Below, one piece after another: positions 49,689 through 60,671 of a DNA stretch of 64,000 nt; the first letter of the stretch is position 1, and the number at the start of each line of letters is the position of its first letter. Under the pieces are notes generated by a model, which was not told the DNA's origin, did no database searches, and saw nothing but the letters and a program-made list of their open reading frames with translations. The position numbers were made by a program, and so were the translations under genes. This stretch comes from Carallia brachiata (taxonomy: Eukaryota > Streptophyta > Magnoliopsida > Malpighiales > Rhizophoraceae): contig JADCRB010000006.1 in the NCBI GenBank assembly GCA_021464245.1, positions 3,896,280 to 3,960,279 of the forward strand, in the 5' to 3' direction.

Positions 49689-51158
49689 CTACCGCAGATG
49701 CAGACGTTGTCGAAGAAGAATAAAGCGGGTAGTGGCCAATGGCTTGGTGAAGATATCAGCAATTTGATCAGCACTCGAAATAAATCGAACATCCAATTGG
49801 CCACGGGCCACCTCATCACGAACAAAATGATAGTCCACCTCGATATGCTTGGTACGGGCATGAAAAACGGGATTGGCAGTGAGATAAATAGCCCCAATAT
49901 TATCACACCATAGAATCGGTTTCGGAGGACTAAACCCAAGCTCAGATAAAATAGATCTTAGCCAAATAACCTCTGCTGCTGTGGCATTAGCTAGTGCCTT
50001 ATATTCACCCTCAGTCGATGATCTAGCAATAGTTGGTTGCTTCCTGGAGCTCCATGAAATTAATGATGCTCCCAGAAAAATACCATACCCGCCAGTAGAA
50101 TGACGATCATCTGGACAGCCAGCCCAATCGCTATCAGTGAAACAATGAAGAACCAAATCAGAATGCTGAGATAAGATCAATCCATAATTGGACGTGCCTT
50201 TCAAATACTGTAGGAGCCGCTTAACAGCACTCCAGTGAACATCCCTTGGTTCATGCATAAACTGACATAATTTATTAACACAGAAGGATATATCAGGGCG
50301 CGTCATAGTTAAATACTGAAGGGCACCAACTATTTGACGATAAAAATTGCCATCGGAGAAAGGAACACCATCAGTCTTAGATAACGGTGGTGTAGTGACC
50401 ATCGGGGATGAACAGGGCTTGGCATTCACCATGGCAGTCTTGTGAAGTAAATCCTGGACATATCGAGACTGAGATAAGACAAGGCCAGATGGATGGGAAG
50501 AGACTTCAATTCCAAGAAAATACTGCAAAGTTCCCATATCCTTGACTGGAAACTCCTTCTGCAAAGCTTGAATGAAAGCTGTGAGGAGTAGAGAAGAAGA
50601 CCCAGTTAAGACAATATCATCAACATAACACAAAAGAAACATCCGTTCGGAACCGTGGCGGAAAATAAAAAGAGAAGTATCGGCTTTAGATGCCATGAAG
50701 CCATAAGATAGAAGAAAAGTGCTCAAACGACGAAACCAAGCCCGCGGAGCCTGCTTGAGACCATATAAAGATTTTTGTAGTTTGCAGACAAAGGAAGGTC
50801 TGGAAGCATCAACAAACCCCGGAGGTTGAGCCATATAAATATCCTCTGTGAGATTACCATGAAGGAATGCGTTGGAGACATCCAACTGACGCATAGGCCA
50901 TCGATGATGAGTGGCTAATGCTAGAACCAAACGGATGGTTGTAGCCTTGACGACAGGGCTGAATGTTTCTGTATAATCTACACCAGACTGCTGAGTGAAG
51001 CCCTGTGCAACAAGACGGGCTTTATAGCGATCAACTTGCCCATTCGCCTTCCGTTTTATTCGATAGATCCACTTGGAGCCCACAACGTTCTTACCAGGTG
51101 GTCTAGGAACTAGAACCCACGTGTGATTAGCATGGAGGGCCTGCATCTCATCAATCAT
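49689..51158 (-). CDS. Copia reverse transcriptase-RNase H, open frame
   Basis: 489 residues, uninterrupted. Motifs in order: HTWVLVPRPPGKNVVGSKWI, RYKARLVAQGFTQ, catalytic YVDDIVLTG, YFLGIEV, then Ty1-type RNase H with CFTDSDWAGCPDDRHSTGGY, SWSSRKQPTIARSSTEGEY and KHIEVDYHFVRD, ending at IADIFTKPL. All catalytic Asp/Glu positions expected for RT and RNase H are present. It lacks its own start in the real element, being part of the polyprotein. Confidence 0.92.
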   Translation of the reverse strand: MIDEMQALHANHTWVLVPRPPGKNVVGSKWIYRIKRKANGQVDRYKARLVAQGFTQQSGVDYTETFSPVVKATTIRLVLALATHHRWPMRQLDVSNAFLHGNLTEDIYMAQPPGFVDASRPSFVCKLQKSLYGLKQAPRAWFRRLSTFLLSYGFMASKADTSLFIFRHGSERMFLLCYVDDIVLTGSSSLLLTAFIQALQKEFPVKDMGTLQYFLGIEVSSHPSGLVLSQSRYVQDLLHKTAMVNAKPCSSPMVTTPPLSKTDGVPFSDGNFYRQIVGALQYLTMTRPDISFCVNKLCQFMHEPRDVHWSAVKRLLQYLKGTSNYGLILSQHSDLVLHCFTDSDWAGCPDDRHSTGGYGIFLGASLISWSSRKQPTIARSSTEGEYKALANATAAEVIWLRSILSELGFSPPKPILWCDNIGAIYLTANPVFHARTKHIEVDYHFVRDEVARGQLDVRFISSADQIADIFTKPLATTRFILLRQRLHLR

Positions 51159-51179
51159 AGCAATAGTCCATTCAGAATA

Positions 51180-52022
51180 TTAGTGGGCTTGGTTGAAGGT
51201 GGATGGTTCAGTTTCAAGATAATTAAACGTGGACTTAGATATGTGGGCTAGATGAGCTTGACGACGGGCTAGAGTGTGAGGACGTAGAGTCATTGGGTGA
51301 GTTCTAGTGAGGATAGACGGAGACTTGGAGGAGGATGGAGAAGGTGCTAGGTGATTGGGATAAGAGGTAAGGTCAACAACAAGATTAAGGCCAGGGGTAT
51401 GAGACGGTGGAGCAGAACGATTTGATAAGGAAGCTGGCCGTTGTGAATGAGATGAAATTGGGTCATGTAAAATAGGAGATAAGGACAAGGATAAGTCTTG
51501 GTGAGAATTAGAAGGGGACGTGGGCAATTTTGAAGAGGACAAGGAAGGAGTAGATATGGACGGTGATTTATGAGATAATGATTGAGTGGTCAAAGGAGGT
51601 TGAAGAATATGATTTTGAGAAGGAAAAGAAGTCTGACCTGAATGTGGTCCTGGCGCAAACGGCAGCACGTGATGAAGTTGAAGCCAAGGACTTGGTGAAT
51701 TTGCTTGGTTAGTGATTGGCAGCACATTCGGAATAGATACGTATGGAAAGTTTGTTTCATCAAAACGAGCATGTCTGACAATATATACTCGACCAGTATC
51801 AATATCTAAACAGGAATACCCTTGGTGATCAGCTGAATTGCCTAAAAACACACATTTTTTGCTGCGAAAGGATACCTTATGTGAATTATACGGTCGAAGA
51901 AGAGGATAGATGGCACAACCAAAGATTTTTAGATTAGAATAAGGAGGATCCTTACAAAATAAAATGCTATAGGGAATCCTTTGTTTAGTTGTGGTAGAAG
52001 GTAAATAATTAATAAGGATCAC
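51180..52022 (-). pseudogene. Copia integrase C-part and linker
   Basis: Reads YSILFCKDPPYSNLKIFGC and KVSFRSKKCVFLGNSADHQG, the standard copia sequence after the integrase catalytic Glu, then a Ser/Pro-rich linker. It ends in a TAA that is in frame with the downstream RT, so one nonsense mutation separates them. Confidence 0.85.
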
Positions 52023-52153
52023 ACTGGTGGCAAAGGCATAGGACCAAAATTTAAAAGGAATATTGGCATGAGCAAGTAATGTAAGTCCAGTATCAACTAT
52101 ATGACGTATTTTTCGTTCTGCTGTACCGTTCTGTTCATGGGTGTAAGGGCATG

Positions 52154-52636
52154 CTATACGATGTACAATGCCATTTGTTTGAAGAAATTGTGAAGCTTTT
52201 GATATTCACCCCCAAAGTCTGATTGAAATGATTTAATTTTCAAATTAAATTGACGTTCAACATATTCCTGAAATTGAAGAAAAATAGAGAATACTTCACT
52301 CTTATTTTTAAGAAAATAAATCCATGAGTAACGGCTAAAATGATCAATAAACACGACAAAATAACGAAAGCCTAAAAAAGAAAGTGTTGGGGCTGGCCCC
52401 AAGACATCATAGTGAACTAATTCAAATGGACTTTGACTTTTATGAACAATGGAAGGTAAATGAGATCGAGAAAGCTTTCCTAGTGGACACGCTTGACAAA
52501 AGCTAGAACTTGAAGACTGAAGAGGCAAATGATTGTCCTTAATGACCTGAGAAACCACTCGATTATGAGGATGTCCCAAACGTGCATGCCAGTCATCAAA
52601 ACCAACTCTTTCACCCAGCAAGGCTTGCTTCAGCAT
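52154..52636 (-). pseudogene. Copia gag-pre-integrase and integrase N-part
   Basis: DDWHARLGHPHNRVV begins the GAG-pre-integrase zinc domain, with CQACPLGK. The integrase core shows HYDVLGPAP (first Asp; relatives usually have HSDVWGP) and FQSDFGGEY (second Asp). The frame is lost near 52155, and the next part, with the family's CPYTHEQNG-type stretch, continues in another frame to 52022. Confidence 0.85.
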
Positions 52637-52664
52637 TGGAGGAAGAACATAAAGGCCATTTGCA

Positions 52665-54068
52665 CTAGGACCCGCCCAGGAGGACTTCTTGTGTCTGTTG
52701 ATCCTTAATTAAGAAATGAGATGGCCAGAATTCAAAATAACATGAATTGTCAGTGGCAAATTTTTGAACTGATAGTAAGGATTTAGTGATTTTAGGAACA
52801 AGCAATATATCATTAAGTAAGAATTGACGATGAGGAGTTGAATAAACAAAGCTACCAATATGAGAGATGGGCAGGCCTTGACCATTGCCAACACGAACAT
52901 GATCTGTTCCAGTATACTCACTGGCAGTGCTGAAATTAGAGCCATCAGGAGTAATGTGATGTGAAGCTCCAGTATCGGCGATCCAAGGCAAGCTGGTACT
53001 TCCATAAAATGGAGGCATAGCCGTCACTGAGGCAGAGGCAGCCGATTGATATTGTGGTTGGACTGGCAATGTCCAAGTAACATTGGCCTGTGGAGTAGAT
53101 TGGCGAGGTACATACCGACGTCTGCATCGGTCAGCAGTGTGATTTCGGTACCCACATATTTGACATGAGCCATGATTTCGGCGATTTTGGTTGTTGGAGC
53201 GACCTGAAAAACCACTAGATAAATTAGTTGGCCATGGGGATGAGTAAGAATTATTCCCTACAGAAACACCTCGCCCGCCAATAAATCCTGAAGTTGCCGG
53301 TCTTGCAGATGAAACAGCAAGATGTGCTGTAGGACCTTCATGAAGACTCTTGAGAAGAATCTCATGAGCTAGGAGTTGGCCATGTAACTCATGAAACGTA
53401 ACAGGTTCAGGCCGTAAATTCAACGCTGTGATAATAGCATGATAATCTGCACCAATATTGCGATAAATTATCGCATTAAATTCAGCATCTATAATTTTTC
53501 TTCCAACAGCTGCTAGCTCATCAGCTAGTGCTTTTGCTCTTTGAAGATATTGCGAGACAGAAAGATCATTCTTTTTAAATTCCTGCAGCTCAATATTAAG
53601 CTGTAATTGGCAATTTTGAGATACAGAACCAAATGCATTTGCTAATGCATTCCAAACAGAATATGAGGATTCCAACCCGATGACATATGGAAACACTTCT
53701 TCAGAAATGGAAGATAAAAGCCATGATAATAGCAGCTGATCCTTTTGAAACCAAGTGATATACTCTGGATTGGGTATAGTTGCTGGTGCACCTTCGGTGT
53801 GAGAAGAAGACACAGTATTGTTGGATATAATTTTTGGAGGTGCTGGAGTGGTCCCGTCAACATATCCATGGAGTTGATAGTAATTGAGAAGTGGTAGGAA
53901 TTGAGTTTTCCAAGATAGATAGTTTCTAGAATTAAGCTTTACTGAAAAGGTTTGGTGAGCTGCTGTTGGGATTTGTGGATTGCTAGTCATAACTTGTGTG
54001 GTAGGAAGAAATGTTGTAGATAAAGAGGAGGAAGAGAAGGAAGAGGAAGTCGAGGGAGAAGATGCCAT
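52665..54068 (-). CDS. Copia Gag-protease polyprotein part
   Basis: 467 residues from the ATG 27 bp inside the primer site. Residues about 45-235 form the copia gag core (NYLSWKTQFLPLLNYYQLHG, then VSQYLQRAKALADELAAVG). A CX2CX4HX4C zinc knuckle (CQICGYRNHTADRC) follows near residue 300. The aspartic protease motif WIADTGASHHIT sits near residue 365. The frame ends in TAG just before the gag-pre-integrase domain; the downstream reading is in another frame, so a single-base change separates it from integrase. Intact copia elements read this as one polyprotein. Confidence 0.9.
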   Translation of the reverse strand: MASSPSTSSSFSSSSLSTTFLPTTQVMTSNPQIPTAAHQTFSVKLNSRNYLSWKTQFLPLLNYYQLHGYVDGTTPAPPKIISNNTVSSSHTEGAPATIPNPEYITWFQKDQLLLSWLLSSISEEVFPYVIGLESSYSVWNALANAFGSVSQNCQLQLNIELQEFKKNDLSVSQYLQRAKALADELAAVGRKIIDAEFNAIIYRNIGADYHAIITALNLRPEPVTFHELHGQLLAHEILLKSLHEGPTAHLAVSSARPATSGFIGGRGVSVGNNSYSSPWPTNLSSGFSGRSNNQNRRNHGSCQICGYRNHTADRCRRRYVPRQSTPQANVTWTLPVQPQYQSAASASVTAMPPFYGSTSLPWIADTGASHHITPDGSNFSTASEYTGTDHVRVGNGQGLPISHIGSFVYSTPHRQFLLNDILLVPKITKSLLSVQKFATDNSCYFEFWPSHFLIKDQQTQEVLLGGS

Positions 54069-54082
54069 AGATGAGCTTTTAT

Positions 54083-54095
54083 GGCTATGATACCA
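54083..54095 (-). other. Primer binding site of the copia element
   Basis: Minus strand TGGTATCATAGCC directly abuts the 5' LTR and is complementary to the 3' end of plant initiator tRNA-Met, with one change from the common TGGTATCAGAGC. Confidence 0.9.
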
Positions 54096-54286
54096 TGTTG
54101 AAATAATAAAAGAGAAAGAATATGTTTGTATTATTTACTCCTTTCCATATTGAAGACGTACAAAGCAGCTTGGATATATAGGGTTGAACAACCCACAAGA
54201 TAAACCAAAGAAACAACCTAGGTACCTAACGAGAAGAAACAGAAACAAGATTAACAAGAGTACAAGGTAAAGCTGATCCAATAACA
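54096..54286 (-). repeat. 5' LTR of the copia element
   Basis: 191 bp, identical to 49464-49666 except for a 12-bp deletion and one A/G difference near the right end. Confidence 0.95.
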
Positions 54287-54756
54287 GCTACAAGTTCACC
54301 GATCGCCACGGTCAGTTCTTCGATTAAAGAAGCTTCTTAATTTTGGAGTTTGGCAATGCAGCAACTACCATTGTCCTTCCCTTCTCTTGTTTCTGCTTAT
54401 AGTAATGCCTTGAAGCAGTGGAATAAAAGTACTTTTGGCTATGTCAATCGCCCGTTGAAGAGCTTTGTGTAGCACAGGCAACAATGGAAGCCTTACCCCC
54501 AATAATGGAGCATTTGCAACAACCTAAAACTCGTCGGGGTCAGATAGATGAACTGCTAATAAGGGAAGAACAGTTATGGGCTCAAAGATCTTGTGCTTCT
54601 TGGCTGAAAGAAGGAGATAAAAATACCCGATTCTTTCATTTCAAAGCAACATAGTGATGTAAGAGGAATAAAATCTGTAACATTCAGGATTAGAATGGGG
54701 TTTGGAAGCATGACATTGAGGATATTGCCTCGGTTTTCACTTCTTATTTTGCTGGT

Positions 54757-56112
54757 TTGTTCAACTCGGATATGCCAACTATCTTCGATTCAGTACTTGA
54801 TGTGGTAGATCGCAAGGTGACACCGGAGATGAATGCCTTCTTGACTTTAGAATTTACAGATGAAGAGTTCTTTGCTGCTCTCCAACAAATGCATCCGACA
54901 AAAGTACCCGAACCTGATGGCATGCTAACCTTGTTTTATTAGCAGTTTTGGTCTATTGTGGGGGAGGATGTGCTTAAAATTGTGCTTCACATTTTAAACA
55001 ACTAGGGAGATCCAAAAAACTTAAATCATACATTCATTTGTCTTATCCCAAAAATGACCTCACCAGCCACTTGCAAAGATTTCCGCCCAATCAGTCTCTG
55101 CAATGTGATTTTCAAACTAGTTACGAAGACATTGGCAAATAGACTTAAGACTTTGTTGCCTCAAATCATCTCAGAGACCCAAAGTGCTTTTGTTCCTGGG
55201 CATTTGATCATCGATAATGCTCTAATTGCTTATGAGTGTTTCTATTATATGCAGTCCAAATGTCGTGATTCACGTGTTTATATGGCTCTAAAGTTGGACA
55301 TGGCCAAAGCCTATGACCGGGTTGAATGGTCGTTTCTTGAACAAATGATGCTACGGTGGGGTTTTAATGCTAATTGGGTAGTGCTTATTATATGATGTGT
55401 TACTACTGTGTCGTATTCTTTGCTTTTGAATGGTGAGCCGCAACAGCCTCTTTCTCCATCTCGAGGACTGCGTCAAAGTATCCTTTTATTACCATATCTA
55501 TTTCTCTTTTGTGTTGAGGGTCTTTCAACTTTGTTAAATAATTCTTATAATAAGGGTGTATTTTTTAGACTACGAGTTTGCAGAAGAGTGCCTCCAATCA
55601 CGCATCTGTTTTTTGCTGATGATAGTCTCTTATTCACAAGTACAATGCCTCAAGCTTGTCATCACCTGAAGCAACTGCTCCCCTCTTATGAAAGGGCATC
55701 GAGTCAGCTAGTCAATTTGGACAAATTGGAGGTTTTCAATAGATGCAATGTGCTTTCTATCGAAAAATTAGCATTACAAACATGTATGGGCTTAACAGCA
55801 ACAGATAACCCCAAAAGATACTTGAGTCTCTTGATGGCAATTGGCATATCAAAGAGGCGTGTTTTCAATATGGTGGTAGATAGAGTTCGAAAAAAATTGG
55901 CTGGCTGGAAAGAAAAAAGTTTGTCTAAGGCCGGTAAGGAAGTTCTCCTCAAAGTAGTCGTGCAGGCTATACCAACTTATGTTATGAGTTACTTTATGCT
56001 TCCATTGTTTATTTGTCATGAGATTGAGAATCTTTCAAATAAATTTTGGTGGGGTAGCACAGATTCTAAAAAATTAATTCATTGGGCTAGCTGGAAAAAT
56101 GTGTTGTTCTAA
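54757..56112 (+). pseudogene. LINE reverse transcriptase
   Basis: Open pieces 54757-54942, 55054-55395 and 55408-56112. Motifs: DFRPISLCNVIFKLVTKTLA, SAFVPGHLIIDNALIAYE, LKLDMAKAYDRVEW (first catalytic Asp), PSRGLRQ (usually followed by GDPLSP, here changed), FFADDSLLF (catalytic FADD) and KFWWGSTDSKKLIHW. Stops at about 54943 and 55396 interrupt it. Confidence 0.9.
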
Positions 56113-56498
56113 AGACCGTGGTGGATCAGACTTCCGTGATCTGCATTCATTCAATTTCGCGATGTTAGCTAAGCAGGCATAGAGGCTGATTGTTCATCGT
56201 TTGTCTCTTCTAGCTCAATTTTTTTAAGGTCTCTATTTTCCCCATGCTACTTTCCTTCATTCTTCTGTTGGTTTTTGCCTCAGTTTCATTTGGAGGAGTA
56301 TATTAAGATCCCACTGGTTACTCCAATAGGGACTACGTTGGTAGATTGGTGATGGCCAATAGCTTAAGATTTGGGAGGACCCATGGTTGCTACAACAACC
56401 AGGCTTTCGAATCCTATCCAGGCCAACCTCCTCACTCTATGTCTATGTTGCTGATTTGATTGATTCAAAGAACTTAATATGGAAACGGATTTGCTAAG

Positions 56499-57025
56499 TT
56501 GCTTTTTATGGAATCTAATCTCCAACAAATTTTATCTTTGCCCCTTAGTTGTTGTGCTCCACCTGATTGTCTAGTTTGGCACTTTAGCCAATTTGGGATA
56601 TTTACTGTAAAATCAGTCTATCATCCAGCCATCTCGATTGCTCATATAAGGCAAGGAGGGGCGTCATCTTCAATGACACAAATGCAACATTTGTGGTACA
56701 AAAAATCTGGACTACTCACATACAAAATAAGGTTAAAGTGTTTACTTGAAGGGCAGTCAAAGGCTTTCTCCTAACCAAGGTCCGTTTGTTGGAATGTGGT
56801 TTGCAAATGGACACATTTTGTGATGCATGTGGCTACCTGGGAGAATCTCTTTCCCATGTTCTATTGGATTTTCCTTTTGTTGTTGGCAATTGGCTCCTTT
56901 TCCCTTTGGGATTTCATGTGCGTGAGAGACAAAGTGTGCAGTTTGGTTACTGGCGTGAACTGATGGCAAACCAACTTGATAAACAAAGTTTTGAGCTTCT
57001 TTTAATTTTTATATGGGCCATATAG
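56499..57025 (+). pseudogene. LINE zf-RVT-like region
   Basis: DCLVWHFSQFGIFTVKSVYH is the conserved start of the zinc-binding region after plant LINE RT. The next frame (56786-57025) has CGLQMDTFCDACGYLGESLS with the Cys pair. Broken between frames near 56770. Confidence 0.75.
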
Positions 57026-57200
57026 AGGTCTAGAAATTTATGGACCTTTAAGCATAAGTTTTTGAGTGCTTAGCAGACAATAGAACAAAATAATGGCTCC
57101 TGATATCAACATCAGCTTCCTGATTAGCTTCTTGTAGGGGACTCTCCATTATCTCTTCATTGGACCACTCCACCATTGGGATATTATAAAATAAATACTA

Positions 57201-57626
57201 ATGCTTCTCTATTCCCTAGTGGTGGCAGTGCAGGTATCGCTATCCGAGATCATGATCTTTGCTCTATCATGCTCCTTTTCAGTTTGCTCTTCAGTGGAGG
57301 TTCTTAAATTAATGGCTCTCCGGCTTGGGATACAATTGGCTAACTCACTTTGGATGAGTTGTATTAATGTAGAATCTGATTGCCTTGCTGCTATGCTTGC
57401 TATTCAACGTCCACACTCAGAGATGACTCTTGTTCATATGTTGGCAGCATATATTTGCTTCTATTTTAAGGCTTTTCAGGATTTCCGCATCCAACATGTT
57501 CCAAGGGAAGCTAATAGTTTAGCTTATGTTTTAGCTTATATGTCTAATCCTTCAAAAGATAAATGTATTTGGCAAGGTACTTTGCCTATGCAAATCACTT
57601 TTATCTTATCTACTGACCTGATGTAA
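57201..57626 (+). pseudogene. LINE C-terminal RNase H
   Basis: NVESDCLAAMLAIQ and FRIQHVPREANSLAYVLA are the middle and end motifs of the RVT_3-type RNase H found at the end of plant L1 ORF2. The first catalytic Asp lies upstream in another frame. Confidence 0.75.
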
Positions 57627-57682
57627 CCTCTACTTTGTTAATGTTAGTTGACTTTTTCCTGTCAAAAAAAAAAAAAAAAAAA

Positions 57683-58439
57683 TACTTTTCTTTTTCTCAT
57701 AGTGTCTAGCAAGCTAAGAAAAAAAAGTTAGTTTTATATGTTTGACGATTTTGTAATTAAGTTTTATATGTTTGGATCATTTAAATTGAGTACCAATCAT
57801 TAATGGATTCATTTACTTTCTTTTCAATTTTTTTTCTCACTTAATTCTAACCTATCTAAACAACTATTAAAACATATTTTTCTTCCCTTTCAATTTTTTT
57901 CCTACCTAATTCATTCTCATCACTTTTTTTCTCACCTCACTTCTATATCCAAACAAACCATAAGGTCCCAAAATCTCTACCCGCTTCTGCTGTAAGGTCA
58001 TTAAAAATGAGATCCTAAATAGGATTGATTGGGGATATTACGGATCAGATCATATGGTGAAATTGTAAGATTCTACTAAAAATTTTAAAAAAATAATTAT
58101 ATATATAGGTTTAGAATTGTACCTGAGGGTTTATCCTTGATTTGAAGTGGTTGAGGTTTATTTTGTGAAAGGTTTTAGAGGGTAAGAAGCATTTCTGGGT
58201 TTTGAGAAAGATTCTCAACCCATTGATTTGTCTGTGACTTTTTATAAAGCTTCTTGGTTTTCTTGGGAAAAGGCTTTTTATAATAAGTATCTTCTTTTGA
58301 TACAAACTATTTACGGGATTTAAAGAAAGATTTCTTCTTGGAGGGTTTGGAATAAGTTTTACAAGAAGTTGAAGTTTTAAGAGGATTGAAATCAAATTGT
58401 TGACAAAAACTACCTAGTTCTTACCTGGTTTATATATAT
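57683..58439. other. Spacer between LINE and viral remnant
   Basis: AT-rich. Around 57940-57960 CCAAACAAACCATAAGG resembles the end of a Harbinger-type MITE, but no partner end was established. Confidence 0.4.
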
Positions 58440-58499
58440 ATAGTAGTGTATGGGTTTTAAAATCGAACTTTATGGTTCTACTATCTTGGGATTATAAAC

Positions 58500-58870
58500 C
58501 CCAAAATAGTAGAAACTGATGCTTATGAACTTGGATACAATGGAATTTTGAAACAAATTTCTAATGGCCAGGAATGTATAGTACAATACACTTCTGGACA
58601 TTGGAATCAATCTCAATTAAACCATCCTACTATTAAAAAAGAAATCTTGAGCATTGTTTTGTGTATTTCAAATTTTCAATTAGATTTACTCAATCAAAAT
58701 TTTTTACTTCGTATTGATTGTAAATCTGCAAAAAGAAATTTTACAAAAAGATATTCAAAACATTGCTTCTAAACAAATTTTTGCACGATGGCGGGTTATA
58801 CCTAATATATTTGATTTTGATATTTAATATATTAAGGGAGAAAATAACTCTATTCTAAACTTTTTAACCA
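58500..58870 (+). pseudogene. Caulimovirid RNase H fragment
   Basis: An open piece at 58548-58772 carries the RNase H middle region (YTSGHWN, KKEILSIVLCI, LLRIDCKSAK), which is caulimovirid-like and unlike the gypsy or copia RNase H elsewhere here. Upstream and downstream parts lie in other frames with stops. Only the end of the polymerase is present. Confidence 0.75.
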
Positions 58871-58889
58871 GATAATTTCTCCAAAATAG

Positions 58890-60530
58890 ATCTTTGTCAT
58901 CATACCTCCAAAGAAAAATAAACCTAAAGACAAAGGTAAAACTCAAGTCTCTGATAAGACTGTTGAGAGTCCTTTAAAACCTAAACCAGTTGTTGAAAAG
59001 CTTATGATGTCTGCTATTAAAACCCATAAAACTTTGGTTACCTCTTGTAACTTTAAACCTGTTTCTTCACCCAAATCTATTAAATCTTGGATTGACATAG
59101 TTGAAGAGGAAGAGGAAGAACAGAAACAAGAGAAAGAAGCCCAAATAAAAAAATGGGTAGAAAGTCTTTCTCAAAACCTAGAAATACTTCTTACTCTCCA
59201 AACCCTTTTACAAAATAAACCACGTGAATAAGGAAATCCCTCAAGTATGATTTCTAAACCTATTTCTAAACAACTCATGAAAGGAGATTATTTCTCTAAA
59301 ATCTCAAAATGTTTTACAAAATAAACCACAGCCTGAATAAGGAAATCCCTCAGGTATGATTTTTGAACCTTCTTCTAAACAACTCGTGAATGGAGATTCT
59401 TCCTCTAAAACCTCAAAATGTTTTATCTCAAAATCTGTCTACTCCAAAGTGGACAAAATATTTTTTAAAACCTGTTTTCTAAATTTTGGTTGTAATTGAG
59501 GATGGATATGCTGATAGCAACCCCTCATATTCAACCCACAATATTTTTGGGGATACTTGGGATTATAAACCCTGGGATTGGGAAAAACCCATACACTACT
59601 ATAAGGCCATCCTTTCTCAGACCCAACCTCCCTCTGTCAAATTTAAACACCAACCATTTGGCAAAAATGAAACCAACAAAGACTGTGCTGAACCCAACAA
59701 AGACTATGCCTATCCCACTTTCTAAATCCTAAACACTCTTCATCCAATGGACTTTAGTTTTCCCTCAGGATTGAAAGCTTTTCCTAAAACTTATGTCTCT
59801 AAAACCTAGCATTGTCCATATTATTCTTACTAGAATTATCAACAAGCATGGTTCAATGTTTTCTTTTATGAAAATTATAAATGTGGCCATACTTGGTTGA
59901 TCTATTTTGATAAAACCTTTGAACCCACAAGTATTTCAAACTGGTTTCTTCAGTGATGAGATCATTTTGGATGCATTCCTGAAATCATTGACCCATAAAT
60001 AATACCTAGTTTCTCTTTGTTTAAATCCAACTATAAACCTTCAGAACAGGAAAAGAAATTTCCTCTAATCTTTTCCTTCTATACTAATTTCTTTGTACTT
60101 TGGGTCTTAAAATGGGAATATAAGTATGCACAACATAAAACAGAACTCATGCTTGTTAGAAGATTCAAGGTTCAGTGGTAGAACAAATATAACATGTCGT
60201 CATCACTCTCTAAATTAGCAGTCCAAACATGGCTGTTAAATCAAGATAGACCAAAATCCTTGCCAAGACTGTCTAAACAGTAAAAGGTTATCATGAATAA
60301 AGAATATGCTGCCTTTCTTGCCGAAAAGTCTCATTGACAGAGTCGCCTTGCTGCTGCTAAAACCAAAGATGAATATCTTGCAATTTTGCAAGAAATGTCT
60401 CAGAAAATGCCTTCCCATCCCTCATCTTCAAGTTCAAAAGGAAAGCTTGTTGACCTTGCCCAAGATCATGAAGATGAAAAAGAAGAAGAAGAACAAGACG
60501 ACTATTTTGATAATCATTCCATGTAAGCTT
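58890..60530 (+). pseudogene. Second ORF of the caulimovirid, broken
   Basis: A lysine-rich start, an acidic stretch (EEEEEQKQEKE, near 59103-59140), an aromatic region (59486-59725) and a final acidic tail (near 60470-60510) are recognisable as one protein interrupted by at least six stops or shifts. A ~70-bp piece around ACCTCAAAATGTTTTA is locally repeated (59290-59425). Function of this viral ORF is not established. Confidence 0.5.
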
Positions 60531-60662
60531 GTGAACTCTACTATTTTTTTACTGTTTGTAATATTTACAAAATTGCTACTAGTCATGAACAGTAAAACAC
60601 TGTTAACACAAATCACAAAAATACCACTGGTCAGTAATAGTACCTAAACAGGACCCTTAACC

Positions 60663-60671
60663 TCTATAAAA
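60663..60671 (+). promoter_or_regulatory. TATA box of the caulimovirid intergenic region
   Basis: CTATAAAAC follows the second ORF by about 130 bp, as expected for the full-length-transcript promoter. An AATAAA at about 60920 lies 250 bp downstream. Confidence 0.5.

Larger units (their letters stand above)
49464..54286 (-). mobile_element. Ty1/copia LTR retrotransposon, nearly full length and young
   Basis: 4.8-kb minus-strand element flanked by the perfect 5-bp duplication GCTAC (49459-49463, 54287-54291). The LTRs (203 and 191 bp) differ by one substitution and one 12-bp indel. The primer site and polypurine tract are intact. Domain order gag, protease, integrase, RT, RNase H is copia. Coding capacity is broken by two frameshifts and one stop. 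Size and gag resemble the Ale/Retrofit lineage, which is a tentative placement. Confidence 0.95.
54330..57682 (+). mobile_element. L1-type LINE, decayed and 5'-truncated
   Basis: Plus-strand ORF2 remnant from the endonuclease-RT linker (WNKSTFGYVN; ASWLKEGDKNTRFFH at about 54600) to a pure A tail (57666-57682). RT, a zf-RVT-like region and RNase H can be recognised; all are split by stops. The 5' limit is approximate. No target duplication found. Confidence 0.85.

Noticed and set aside
52709..53005. Hydrophobic open frames antisense or out of frame within copia gag
   Set aside because: Shadows of the gag-protease frame with no domain of their own.
58111..58395. 94-residue minus-strand frame beside the viral remnant
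   Set aside because: Lysine/proline-rich by composition, no domain, and opposite in direction to the viral genes; most likely spurious.
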